A stretch of 36,338 bases of DNA, from positions 171,391-207,728 of the forward strand of contig NZ_JAKFHA010000012.1 in the NCBI RefSeq assembly GCF_021502675.1. The letters run 5' to 3'. The notes below the pieces were generated by a model. It made no database searches. It saw nothing but the letters and a program-made list of their open reading frames with translations, and was not told where the DNA came from. The first letter of the stretch is position 1. Each line of letters begins with the position of its first letter. The DNA is from Yinghuangia soli. Lineage in GTDB: Bacteria > Actinomycetota > Actinomycetes > Streptomycetales > Streptomycetaceae. The position numbers and the translations under genes are program-made. Shown here in pieces: positions 24,375-32,775 of the stretch.

Positions 24375-25538
24375 TCACGTGCGGTTACCTGCCCGGGCGC
24401 GTTCGTAGAAATCGACCATGCGGTCGCAGACCCGGTCGACCGTGAAGGTGTCCTGGAAATGCGACAAAGCGGCACTCGCCCGGGCGTTCGCGGCCATCCG
24501 GTCGGTCAGTGCGGCGGTGAGCGCGGCAGCGAGCGCCGCGGCGTCCTCGGGCGGGACGAGCAGCGCGCGTTCCTCCGAGCCCACGATCTCCCGGACCGGC
24601 GGCAGATCGGTGGACACCAGCGGAGTGCCGCAGCCCATCGCCTCGATCACCACGCTGCCCAGCCCCTCCCAGCGCGAGGACAGCACGAACACATCCGCCG
24701 CCCCCATGAGTTCGGGGACGTCGGAACGCTCGCCGAGGAAGCGCACGTGCTCCTCGCCGCCGACCGCCTCGGCGGCCTCGCGCAGCCGCTCGGTCTGGGT
24801 GCCGGGTGCGCCGGCCAGCAGCAGGACCGCCTCCGGGACGGCCATGCGGACCGTGCCGAACGCCTCGATGAGGACGTCCAGGCCCTTCTGGTACTCCTGC
24901 CGCGCGGCGGCGAGCAGCACCGGGGTGTCCGCGGCCAGGCCCAGCTCGCCGCGCACCGCGTCGCGGCGTTTGCGGGCCGCGGCCAGGAGTTCGGGATCGC
25001 GGCCGCGGGGCACGACGTCGATGCGCGAGCGGCGTACCGCGAGCCGGCGTGCCATCACGTCGGCGACGTGGTCGGTCAGGGCGTGGAACCGGCGCACCCC
25101 GCGGGCCGTCGCGGCGTCCAGGCCCTGCGCCGCGCGCAGCTTCCAGGGGCGCAGCGCGGGGGAGGCGAACTGCTCGGGGCCGTAGGCGGAATTCACCAGG
25201 CTGGAGACCACCGGCACCCGGCAGGCCATTGCCGCGGCGCGCCCGGCCACATCCGCCTCGAAGAGCGTGGTGTGCACCAGGTCGGGCCGCCGGTCGCGGA
25301 TCACCTGCCGCAACCCGGCCGCCGAACCGGCGCGCGAAGTGCGGTGCACGCCGAAGAGTGCGACGCCGGCTTCGGCCAGCTCCGGCTGGAAACCGTCCAT
25401 GTCGAGCAGGTACGCGACGTCCAGCCGGATGCCCCGGCGGATCAAGTGCGTGGCCGTCACGGCCAGCGCCTGCTCGGCCCCCCCGGCCCGATCGACGCTG
25501 TCGATCACGTGCAACACGTGCACGGGCACAACCCCCAT
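24375..25538 (-). CDS. Glycosyltransferase family 4 (GT-B)
   Basis: A 387-aa glycosyltransferase. HVLHVIDSVDRAGGAEQAL opens the N-terminal domain, and VVPRGRDPELL, LAAARQEYQKGLDVLIEAF and the E-x7-E motif in SRWEGLGSVVIEAMGCG mark the donor-binding domain. The substrate is unknown. The ATG at 25538 has GGGAGA directly upstream; the open frame continues to 25790, but that part is not protein-like. It is divergent from the GT4 gene at 25729 and about 190 bp upstream of the co-polymerase gene. It may be the first gene of the leftward arm, or a separate unit. Confidence 0.93.
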   Translation of the reverse strand: MGVVPVHVLHVIDSVDRAGGAEQALAVTATHLIRRGIRLDVAYLLDMDGFQPELAEAGVALFGVHRTSRAGSAAGLRQVIRDRRPDLVHTTLFEADVAGRAAAMACRVPVVSSLVNSAYGPEQFASPALRPWKLRAAQGLDAATARGVRRFHALTDHVADVMARRLAVRRSRIDVVPRGRDPELLAAARKRRDAVRGELGLAADTPVLLAAARQEYQKGLDVLIEAFGTVRMAVPEAVLLLAGAPGTQTERLREAAEAVGGEEHVRFLGERSDVPELMGAADVFVLSSRWEGLGSVVIEAMGCGTPLVSTDLPPVREIVGSEERALLVPPEDAAALAAALTAALTDRMAANARASAALSHFQDTFTVDRVCDRMVDFYERARAGNRT

Positions 25539-25728
25539 ATGTCTCCCAAGGCCCGCTTTGCGCGCCCTGGCTCCACCCCGAGTACAGCCCCGCCGCACTC
25601 CCCGACGACGGTCCCCGGATGAGCATGTCATCAGAAGCGCTCCGGCGCAGCGGGATGGCCGACAACTGCCGGGCCGGGTGCCGTGTTGGCCCCGATTTGG
25701 CCACCCGTGGCGCGGCACGGCGAGATGT

Positions 25729-26976
25729 ATGGCAACCTGCCTCTTCATGCGCAGCCCAGCACCGCGCAGCGATGTGCTGCACGTGATCACCGACCGGCGC
25801 CGACGCGGCGCGCAGACGTTCGCCTACGAACTGCACCAGGAACTGCGGGCCCGCGGGGTCGCCTCCGAGATCGCCGCACTCGCCGATGTCGGCGCGGCGG
25901 GTGACGGTTCCTCAGGCTCCCTGGCCGACAAGTCGGTTGGCAATGCTGCGTCGATTGCGGCCGCGCGTCTCGACCTGCCGGTCCTCGGGCCGGGGCGCCT
26001 GCACCCCCGGACTCTGGCGATGCTGCGGTACCGCGCCGGGCAGGCGCGCGTGGTGGTGGCGCACGGATCGTCCACGCTTCCGGCTTGCGCCATTTCGCTG
26101 ATGTTTGCTCGGACACCGTTCATTTATGTGAATATCGGTGATCCGCGGCACTGGGCGGCGAGTCCGTCCAGAAAGCTGCGGGTCGGGGCGATGCTGCGGC
26201 GTGCCGCAGCGGTCGCCTCGGTCTCCACGATGGGCCGCGACCTCCTCGTCGGGCGGTACGACCTGCCTGGTGAGTGGGTGCGGGCCATCCCGAACGGGCG
26301 CCGCCCGGAGGCGTATCCGCGCGTCGACGCCGAGTCGCGCGCGCAGGCGCGCAAGGAGCTGGGCATTGCCGACGATGCGCTGGTGGTCGCCGTGGTCGGC
26401 GCGCTCGGCCCGGAGAAGCGGGTCGACCTCGCCGTCGAGGCCTTCGCGCGCTTCGCCGAGACGCCCGCACCCGGCCACGCCTCGGACGCAGGCGCGCGCC
26501 ACGGGCAACTTCCGGCCGGGGAGCGCCTGCTCCTCGTCGCCGGAGACGGAACCGAACGCGACCAGTTGGCGCGGATCGCTGCGGAGCGGGTGCCCGGCCG
26601 CGTACGGTTCCTCGGTACCGTGGACGACGCAGCCCGGGTCTACCGGGCCTCGGATGCGCTGCTGCTCACCAGTGACAGCGAGGGCGTCCCCGGGGTGCTG
26701 GTGGAGGCGGGCCTGTCGGGGATCCCGGCGGTCGCGACGGATGTGGGGTTCGTCCGCGACGTCGTCCTCGACGGCCGGACCGGCGCACTGGCCGCGCCCG
26801 GCGACCCCGGCGCGGTCGCGGCGGCGCTCCGGCGGGTGCTCGCGGACCGCGAGGCCCTGGGGGCGGCGGCGTACGAACACTGCACCTCCGGCTACGCGAT
26901 GCCGGCAGTGGTGGACGCCTGGCAAGATCTCCTGCAGGCCGTCGCAGGCCGCGCCGGAGTGGTAGACAAGGCGTAA
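25729..26976 (+). CDS. Glycosyltransferase family 4 (GT-B)
   Basis: A 415-aa glycosyltransferase. The N-terminal half begins DVLHVITDRRRRGAQTFAYEL, and VVAHGSSTLPACAISLMF is a typical acceptor-domain helix. The donor domain has VGALGPEKRVDLAVEAF, LVAGDGTERDQL and E-x7-E in SDSEGVPGVLVEAGLSG. An Ala/Gly/His-rich insertion (about 245-265) separates two donor-domain elements. I use the ATG at 25729; the ATG at 25747 (MRSPAPRS) is equally possible because neither has a good ribosome-binding site. It is the first gene of the rightward arm, 142 bp before the ABC permease gene. Confidence 0.92.
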   Translation: MATCLFMRSPAPRSDVLHVITDRRRRGAQTFAYELHQELRARGVASEIAALADVGAAGDGSSGSLADKSVGNAASIAAARLDLPVLGPGRLHPRTLAMLRYRAGQARVVVAHGSSTLPACAISLMFARTPFIYVNIGDPRHWAASPSRKLRVGAMLRRAAAVASVSTMGRDLLVGRYDLPGEWVRAIPNGRRPEAYPRVDAESRAQARKELGIADDALVVAVVGALGPEKRVDLAVEAFARFAETPAPGHASDAGARHGQLPAGERLLLVAGDGTERDQLARIAAERVPGRVRFLGTVDDAARVYRASDALLLTSDSEGVPGVLVEAGLSGIPAVATDVGFVRDVVLDGRTGALAAPGDPGAVAAALRRVLADREALGAAAYEHCTSGYAMPAVVDAWQDLLQAVAGRAGVVDKA

Positions 26977-27118
26977 CAGGAGAGCGGGCTGGGGGAGTTC
27001 GGGCGGTGGGTCCGAATATGCACGCCTGCGAATATCCGGTTGATCTCATACGAGTGATTCCCGTTCGTGGCGATGTGCCATGTGCGAGAGTTGACGGCGG
27101 ACCAGGGAGGGGGAGTCC

Positions 27119-28336
27119 GTGGGGGACGCTGTGGGGGGGTCTGTCGGCGCGCGCGGGGATGGCGCGTGGCCGCACACCCAGATGAACGGGCAGACGCATC
27201 ACGGACCGGCACCGGGCCAGGTGCCCGGACCGGCGGCCGCGCCCCGGGCCGGCGGGCGCCACGCCCGGCCGGCTCAGGAGTCTGCACCTGCACCGGGGAC
27301 CGAGGCACCGCGCCCCGGCGGCCCGGCACGGCCGGACGCCTTCCGGCCCGACGTATTCCGCCCGGCGGGGCCCGCCGGGCAGCCCGGCTACCCCGGCCAG
27401 GGCGGCACCCGGCCTGCCGCGCCGCGCCCGGCGCCGGCTCCGGGCCAGTTCGGCACACCTGCGGCCGTGGTGATGCGCCCGCAGCGCGAGATCCCGGAGG
27501 CCCCGCCGCCCGGGCTGCGCTTCAAGCGCCGCATCGGGCTGTTCCGCGGCATCCGTGAACTGTGGAAGTCCCGCGAACTGGTCCGCACGCTCGCCGAGCG
27601 CGACCTGCGGGCCCGCTACAAGCAGGCGGTCCTCGGCTTCGCGTGGGCGATCCTGACGCCCGTGATGCTGATGGTGGTCTTCACCGTCGTCTTCCAACGC
27701 GTCGGCGACGTCAGCAAGATCGCCCAGTCGCACGGCGCCCCGTACCCGCTGTTCAGCTACGTCGGCCTGCTCGGCTGGACGTTCTTCATGGCCGCGGTCA
27801 CCCAGGGCGCCAGCGCAATAGTCTCCAACGGCCCGCTGCTCAACAAGGTGTACTGCCCGCGCGAGGTCTTCCCGCTGGCCACCATCATCGTCGCGCTCTT
27901 CGACATGATGATCGCCACGATCGTCCTGGTGCTGCTGTTCGCCATCTATACGCAGGCCCCCGCGCAGACCTCGGTCATCGCCCCGCTGTTCCTGGTGATC
28001 CAGATCGAGGTCGCCCTCGGCGCCGCGCTGCTGCTGTCCGCGGCCGTCGTCTACTTCCGCGACATCCGGCACATGCTCCCGCTGCTCATGCAGATGGGCA
28101 TGTTCGCCACCCCGGTGGCCTACGGCCTCGACCAGATCACCAAGGAGTGGCTGGTGCCGTACGTCGCGGTCAACCCGCTGGCCGCCGTGATCGACGGCTA
28201 CCGGCGCACCATCCTGTACGGCCAGCAGCCCGACTGGAAGCTGACCGCGGTCGCAGCGGCCTCCGCGACCCTGATGCTGCTGATCGGCTACCGCGTGTTC
28301 AAGAAGCTCGAGACGGGGATTGCCGATGTTGCCTGA
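27119..28336 (+). CDS. Polysaccharide ABC transporter permease (Wzm-like)
   Basis: A 405-aa ABC-2 type permease that should form the membrane channel for export of a lipid-linked polysaccharide. The first 125 or so residues are a cytoplasmic Pro/Gly/Ala-rich disordered extension, absent from ordinary Wzm/TagG proteins. The core starts at the amphipathic RELVRTLAERDLRARYKQA, followed by six helices and the conserved LLGWTFFMAAVTQG, LLNKVYCPREVFPLA and FRDIRHMLPLLMQ blocks. A GTG start at 27119 lies just after AGGGAGGGGGAG. Its 3' end overlaps the ATPase gene by 11 bp, so the two are co-translated. Confidence 0.94.
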   Translation: MGDAVGGSVGARGDGAWPHTQMNGQTHHGPAPGQVPGPAAAPRAGGRHARPAQESAPAPGTEAPRPGGPARPDAFRPDVFRPAGPAGQPGYPGQGGTRPAAPRPAPAPGQFGTPAAVVMRPQREIPEAPPPGLRFKRRIGLFRGIRELWKSRELVRTLAERDLRARYKQAVLGFAWAILTPVMLMVVFTVVFQRVGDVSKIAQSHGAPYPLFSYVGLLGWTFFMAAVTQGASAIVSNGPLLNKVYCPREVFPLATIIVALFDMMIATIVLVLLFAIYTQAPAQTSVIAPLFLVIQIEVALGAALLLSAAVVYFRDIRHMLPLLMQMGMFATPVAYGLDQITKEWLVPYVAVNPLAAVIDGYRRTILYGQQPDWKLTAVAAASATLMLLIGYRVFKKLETGIADVA

Positions 28337-29501
28337 CGGGAGCATCGAGGCCACCCAGCTGTGGAAGCGGTTCCGGGCCGACAGCCGCCGCATGCTGCTG
28401 CGGGACAACCTCGGCCGCATCGTCCGCAAGGTCACCCGCCGCGACTCCGAGGACTGGCGCTGGGCGCTGCGCGACATCAACCTGCACATCGAACCGGGCG
28501 AAGCGGTCGGCCTGATCGGTTCCAACGGATCCGGCAAGTCCACCCTGCTCAAGATGCTGACCGGCGTCATGTACCCGTACGCCGGCAAGCTCTCCGTGCA
28601 GGGCCGCATCGGCGCGCTCATCGAGGTCCGGGCCGGTATCCACCCGGACCTCACCGGCCGGGAGAACGCCTACCTGTACGGCTCGCTGCTCGGCCTCAAG
28701 CGCTCCGAGGTGGCCAAGCGGTTCGAGGACATAGTCGAGTTCGCCGAACTGGGCACCGCCATCGACCGGCAGGTCAAGCACTACTCGTCCGGCATGCAGA
28801 TGCGGCTCGGCTTCGCGGTCGCCGCGTTCCTGGAGCCGGACGTCCTGCTCGTCGACGAGGTCCTCGCGGTCGGCGACGCGCTGTTCCAGCAGAAGTGCCT
28901 GGACCGCATGCGCGCCGTGCTCGAACAGGGCACCACGCTCGTCCTGGTCTCGCACGACCTCGCGGCCGTCGAGTCCATCTGCACGCGCGGCGTCTGGCTC
29001 GAGCAAGGCGACATCCGGGCCGACGGACCGATCCGCGCGGCGCTCCGCGGCTACCGCGACAGCGTCGAGGAGGAGACCGGCCTGCGGGTCAAGACCGACG
29101 AGCCGGTGCGCTTCTCGTACTGCGACATCCGCGGCGTCGAGCAGCCGGGCGTCACGACCAGCTCGCCCATGGTCGTCGACCTCGACTTCGCCACCGAGCG
29201 CACCGGTCCCGCGGTCCTGCACATCGGGGTGACCGAGGGCACCGCGAGCCCGGTCTTCACCGCGCGCAAGGACATCTACCTCGGCTGGGCGGGCAACCAG
29301 GTGCGCTGCACCATCGACCAACTGCCGCTGCCGCGCGGCCGGTACGCGCTGTGGGTCGGCATCTACGACCGCGACGGCCACCCGCTCATGAGCTGGGGGC
29401 CGGCCAAGCAGTTCGACGTCGCCGGACCCGACCTCGACACGCCGCCGCGCGCGGTGGTCATGGCCGCCCCGGTGTACGTCGAGCACACATGGGAGACATG
29501 A
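28326..29501 (+). CDS. Polysaccharide ABC transporter ATPase (Wzt-like)
   Basis: A 391-aa ATPase partner of the preceding permease. Walker A is GSNGSGKST (65-73), the signature is YSSGMQMRLGF, Walker B is VLLVDEVLAVGD and the switch His lies in VLVSHDLAAVE. The nucleotide-binding domain ends near residue 250. The last 140 residues form a beta-rich domain (MVVDLDFATER, AVLHIGVTEG, GRYALWVGIYDRDG) like the Wzt carbohydrate-binding C-terminal domain. That domain would recognise the finished glycan end before export. The ATG at 28326 overlaps the permease 3' end, and the stop overlaps the next gene as ATGA. Confidence 0.95.
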   Translation: MLPDGSIEATQLWKRFRADSRRMLLRDNLGRIVRKVTRRDSEDWRWALRDINLHIEPGEAVGLIGSNGSGKSTLLKMLTGVMYPYAGKLSVQGRIGALIEVRAGIHPDLTGRENAYLYGSLLGLKRSEVAKRFEDIVEFAELGTAIDRQVKHYSSGMQMRLGFAVAAFLEPDVLLVDEVLAVGDALFQQKCLDRMRAVLEQGTTLVLVSHDLAAVESICTRGVWLEQGDIRADGPIRAALRGYRDSVEEETGLRVKTDEPVRFSYCDIRGVEQPGVTTSSPMVVDLDFATERTGPAVLHIGVTEGTASPVFTARKDIYLGWAGNQVRCTIDQLPLPRGRYALWVGIYDRDGHPLMSWGPAKQFDVAGPDLDTPPRAVVMAAPVYVEHTWET

Positions 29502-30646
29502 GCCAGGCCTCCAGGGGCCCCGGCGGGGCGGCCCGCGGCGGCCTGGTGTTCCTGCACGCGGGCGCCTTCTCCGGGTCCGCGACCGGGCTCCTCGCCGCGC
29601 TGCGCGCCGACTCGTCGGTGCCCGGCGTGGTGGCCTGCGACCTGATGCCGCTGGCCCGCGAACCGCGGCTGGCCGCCGCGCGGCTCCGGGCCACCGCGGA
29701 GGCCCGCCGGGCCGGCCCCGGCACCCCGTGGGCCAAGACCGCCGCCTGGCCGACCGGGATCCAGCGGTACGTCACCCGGCGCGGCCTGTTCGACGGGGAC
29801 CGCCCGGTGCTCATCGTCCAGTCGCTGCCCGCACTCGTCCCGCCCGGCGACGTGCGGTACGCGGTCTACACCGACCGGGTGGGCCTCGAAGGCACCACCG
29901 GTGCGGCCGACACTCCCGGCGGCACCGGGGCCTACCGCTCGCGCTATACCGAGGGGTGGCTGGACCGCGAGCGCCGCATGCTGGCGGGCGCGCACCGGGT
30001 CTTCGTCATGGGGCAGAGCACGGCCGATGTGCTGGCCGACCGCTACGGGATCCCGGCCGACCGGATCGCCGTCGTGGGTGCGGGAGTCAACGTCCCGGCC
30101 CCCGACACCGATCCCGACCTGCAGCCGCTTTCACCTCGCGATCCGGCCGCCCCGCCGCGCCTGCTCTTCGTCGGCACGCAGTGGGAACTCAAGGGCGGCC
30201 CCGAGCTGTTGCAGGCCTTCGCGCGCCTGCACGCGGACGACGCCCGCTGGAACCTCGTCCTCGCCGGCAGCGCCCCGGACGGACGGCTGCCGGCCGGAGT
30301 CACCTCAGCGGGCCGTGTACCGCACCGCGACATGCCCGGGCTGTACGCCGGCGTAGATGCGCTGGTCATCCCGACGCACCGCGAGGCGTACGGCATCGCC
30401 CTCGTCGAGGCGCTGACCCGCGGACTGCCCTGCGTGGGCACCGACGTCGGCAATCAGCGCTCGATCGTCGAGGACGCGGGCCTGCTGGTCCCGCCCGGCG
30501 ACGCCGACGCCCTGTACGACGCGCTGCGCACCCTGCACACCGACTACTCCGACCTGCGGGCCAAGGCCGGCAAACGCGGCGCGGTGCTGCGGCCCGCCAT
30601 GACCTGGCCGCACGTCGCCCGCACCATCTGGGAGGCGCTGCAATGA
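29498..30646 (+). CDS. Glycosyltransferase family 4 (GT-B)
   Basis: A 382-aa glycosyltransferase. The N-terminal half begins GGLVFLHAGAFSGSATGLL. The donor domain shows LLFVGTQWELKGGPELLQAF, LVLAGSAPDG and E-x7-E in THREAYGIALVEALTRG, then PCVGTDVGNQRSIVED. The donor is unknown. I use the ATG at 29498 that overlaps the ATPase stop (ATGA); an ATG 9 nt earlier is in frame. Its stop overlaps the following GT2 gene, so permease, ATPase, GT4 and GT2 form one coupled unit. Confidence 0.93.
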   Translation: MSQASRGPGGAARGGLVFLHAGAFSGSATGLLAALRADSSVPGVVACDLMPLAREPRLAAARLRATAEARRAGPGTPWAKTAAWPTGIQRYVTRRGLFDGDRPVLIVQSLPALVPPGDVRYAVYTDRVGLEGTTGAADTPGGTGAYRSRYTEGWLDRERRMLAGAHRVFVMGQSTADVLADRYGIPADRIAVVGAGVNVPAPDTDPDLQPLSPRDPAAPPRLLFVGTQWELKGGPELLQAFARLHADDARWNLVLAGSAPDGRLPAGVTSAGRVPHRDMPGLYAGVDALVIPTHREAYGIALVEALTRGLPCVGTDVGNQRSIVEDAGLLVPPGDADALYDALRTLHTDYSDLRAKAGKRGAVLRPAMTWPHVARTIWEALQ

Positions 30647-31539
30647 GCACCGGGACCCCGTCCGGCACCCCTTCCGTGGCGGCGGTGTTCGTCACCTTCA
30701 ACCGGTCGGCGATGCTGCGCGACTCGCTGCTCGCGGTGCAGGCCTCGACCCGCGTGCCGGACGAGATCATCGTGGTCGACAACGCCTCGGTGGACGACAC
30801 CGGGACGATGCTGGCCGAGGAGTTCCCCAAGGTCGTGCACGTCCGCCTCGCCGACAACACCGGCGCGGCGGGCGGATTCGCCGAGGGCCTGCGCGTCGCG
30901 GTCGAACGCGGCCACGACTGGGCCTGGCTGTTCAACGACGACGACCACCCGCTACCGGGTGCCCTCGAACGCCACCTGGAGACGCTCAGCACGCTGCCGC
31001 CGCGCACCGCGATGCTGGCGTCCTGGCTGATCGACGACACCGGCCAGGTCGCCAAGTTGGGCGTGGCGTGGAAGAACCGCATCCTGAGCGGCCACGTGCC
31101 GCCCTCCGCGGACGGCTCGGCGTACCCGGTCGACCTGCTGATCTTCGCGGGCGCCCTGGTGAGCGCCGACGCGGTCCGCGAGATCGGGCTGCCCAAGGCG
31201 GAGTACTTCATGATGTGGGAGGAGATGGAGTACTGCATCCGGGCCCGCAGGGCCGGCTGGTCCATCCGCATCCTCCCCGAACCGCTCGTGGCGACCCTGC
31301 ACGTGGGCGCCGCCTCGTCGCCGCCCTGGCGGCTCTACTACCAGTCGCGCAACCACCTCGCGATGGCCCTGGAGCACCGCTCCGCGCCTGAGATCTGGCA
31401 CTGGGCGGTCCGGCAGGCGAAGTTCACCGTCGTCACCCTCACCCGCCAAGACCGCAAGGTGGCCCGCACCAAGGCCCGCGCGCTGGGCACCTGGCACGCC
31501 CTGCGCGGCAAGACCGGCCGCACGGTCCTCCCCGGCTGA
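30643..31539 (+). CDS. Glycosyltransferase family 2, WbbL/GlfT1-like
   Basis: A 298-aa inverting GT-A enzyme. AAVFVTFNRSAMLRDSL and IIVVDNASVDDTG form the nucleotide-sugar site, and WLFNDDDHPLPGAL supplies the metal-binding Asp triad. NTGAAGGFAEGLRVA and MMWEEMEYCIRARRAGW are typical of rhamnosyl- or galactofuranosyl-transferases such as WbbL and GlfT1. No membrane helix is evident. The ATG at 30643 has GGAGG at 30631-30635 and overlaps the previous stop as ATGA. It is the last gene of the rightward polysaccharide arm. The exact sugar cannot be read from sequence. Confidence 0.93.
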   Translation: MSTGTPSGTPSVAAVFVTFNRSAMLRDSLLAVQASTRVPDEIIVVDNASVDDTGTMLAEEFPKVVHVRLADNTGAAGGFAEGLRVAVERGHDWAWLFNDDDHPLPGALERHLETLSTLPPRTAMLASWLIDDTGQVAKLGVAWKNRILSGHVPPSADGSAYPVDLLIFAGALVSADAVREIGLPKAEYFMMWEEMEYCIRARRAGWSIRILPEPLVATLHVGAASSPPWRLYYQSRNHLAMALEHRSAPEIWHWAVRQAKFTVVTLTRQDRKVARTKARALGTWHALRGKTGRTVLPG

Positions 31540-31571
31540 GTTTCGCGCCCGGTCACGCACTGTCGAAGCCC

Positions 31572-31577
31572 TATGCT
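31572..31577 (+). promoter_or_regulatory. -10 element TATGCT, leaderless start
   Basis: TATGCT ends 6 nt before the GTG at 31584 and no ribosome-binding site is present. It lies in the 44-bp gap after the GT2 gene, so the acyl-CoA-dehydrogenase-like gene probably has its own leaderless transcript. Confidence 0.5.
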
Positions 31578-31583
31578 GGGCCC

Positions 31584-32681
31584 GTGACTTCACCGTTTGC
31601 GGTACGCCGGGACGAAGAGCACTTTGTCGACGCGGCACAGGACCTGGCCCCGCAGTTCGCCGCCAAGGCCGACGAGCACGACCACGAGGCGACGCTACCG
31701 GTGGCCAACCTCCAGGCCCTGCACGCGGCAGGCCTGGACATGGCCGCGATGCCGCGGGACAAGGGCGGCTCGGGCCTCTCGTACCAGGCGCTCGGCGAGA
31801 TCTTCCGCATCGTCGGCAAGGCCTGCCCGGCGACCGCGTGCGTCTGGATGATGCACCTGGGCGCGGCGCAGGCGCTGGTCTCGTACGGGCCGTCCTTTTA
31901 TGCGGACGAGTTGCAAGCCGGGAAGCGGTTCGCGAACGCACTGTCCGAGCCCACCGGCGGCAACCTCTTCCTGATGCCGCTCCAGCGCGCCGAACCGGTC
32001 GCGGACGGGTATGAACTCGACGGCGCCAAGCGGTTCGTGAGCGGCTGCGAGATCGCCGACCACTACTTGGTGAACGCGCTGGTCGACGACATCCCGGCGT
32101 TCTTCGGGGTGCGCAGGGACGACAGCGTCGAGATGGTCCCGATCTGGGACTCCATGGGCCTGCGCGGCACCCGCAGTCAGCTGCTGAACTTCCGAAAGAC
32201 CGTGCTGCGGAGCGAGAACCGCTGCCTGATCACCGACCCCCTGGCCCCGAACATCATCGCCCTCGGTCTCCCGTGGCTGTCGATCGGCATCGCCGAGGCA
32301 GCCCTCGATGCGCTGACCGACCACGCCCGCAAGCGCGTAGTGCCGACCACGGGTGCACCGGTATCCGACATGCAGTGGGTGCAGTTCGATGCGGCCGACG
32401 CGCACGTCAAGCTCCTCGCCGCCCGCACCCTGGCCGAACGCGCCATGTGGCTGGCCGACCGCGCCGAGCCCAGCGCCCTCACCGCCGCCGTCGAAGCGAA
32501 GCTCTACGCGAACCAAGTGGCAAAGGAGATCGCCGAGTTCGGCGTCCGCGTAGGCGGCGGCTCCGGCTACCTGCGCTCGTCCCCCATTCAGCGCCATTTC
32601 AGGGACGCCCAGGCCGGCGCCCTGATGGCGTTCTCGGTGGAAGTCTGCCGCGACATGCTCGGCAAACACGTCCTCGGCTGA
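31584..32681 (+). CDS. Acyl-CoA dehydrogenase-like flavoprotein
   Basis: A 365-aa protein of the acyl-CoA dehydrogenase superfamily: N-terminal helical domain (DLAPQFAAKADEHDHEATLP, GSGLSYQALGEIFRIVGKAC), a middle beta domain with ANALSEPTGGN and GAKRFVSGCEIADHY, and a C-terminal helical bundle ending in RDAQAGALMAFSVEVCRDML. I do not find the catalytic glutamate of true dehydrogenases in the C-terminal bundle. The RDAQAGALMAF ending is closer to the group D flavin monooxygenases and related oxidases. It may therefore be a hydroxylase or a non-canonical dehydrogenase. GTG start, apparently leaderless. Neither the polysaccharide genes nor the histone-like gene clearly shares a pathway with it. 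Confidence 0.88.
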   Translation: MTSPFAVRRDEEHFVDAAQDLAPQFAAKADEHDHEATLPVANLQALHAAGLDMAAMPRDKGGSGLSYQALGEIFRIVGKACPATACVWMMHLGAAQALVSYGPSFYADELQAGKRFANALSEPTGGNLFLMPLQRAEPVADGYELDGAKRFVSGCEIADHYLVNALVDDIPAFFGVRRDDSVEMVPIWDSMGLRGTRSQLLNFRKTVLRSENRCLITDPLAPNIIALGLPWLSIGIAEAALDALTDHARKRVVPTTGAPVSDMQWVQFDAADAHVKLLAARTLAERAMWLADRAEPSALTAAVEAKLYANQVAKEIAEFGVRVGGGSGYLRSSPIQRHFRDAQAGALMAFSVEVCRDMLGKHVLG

Positions 32682-32775
32682 AAGAAGGGTGCTCGTTACC
32701 GAGTTCGGGTTGGTCGGGCCGGTTCAGGTCGGCACCGGTGGCTCTGCTGTCGGGACGGCGTGATGAGGTGTGTTC

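Noticed and set aside
25539-25790. Upstream extension of the glycosyltransferase frame ending at 24375
   Set aside because: The ATG at 25538 has a good ribosome-binding site and the family N-terminus (HVLHVIDSV) starts there. The extension is Arg/Cys-rich and not conserved in character.
28361-29497. Large upstream extension of the rightward GT4 frame
   Set aside because: It overlaps the complete Wzt-like ATPase in another frame. The ATGA junction at 29498 is the natural start.
32682-32775. Possible terminator or small gene before the histone-like gene
   Set aside because: Only short imperfect CCGG-type dyads are visible, and no open frame with a ribosome-binding site. I could not support a feature.
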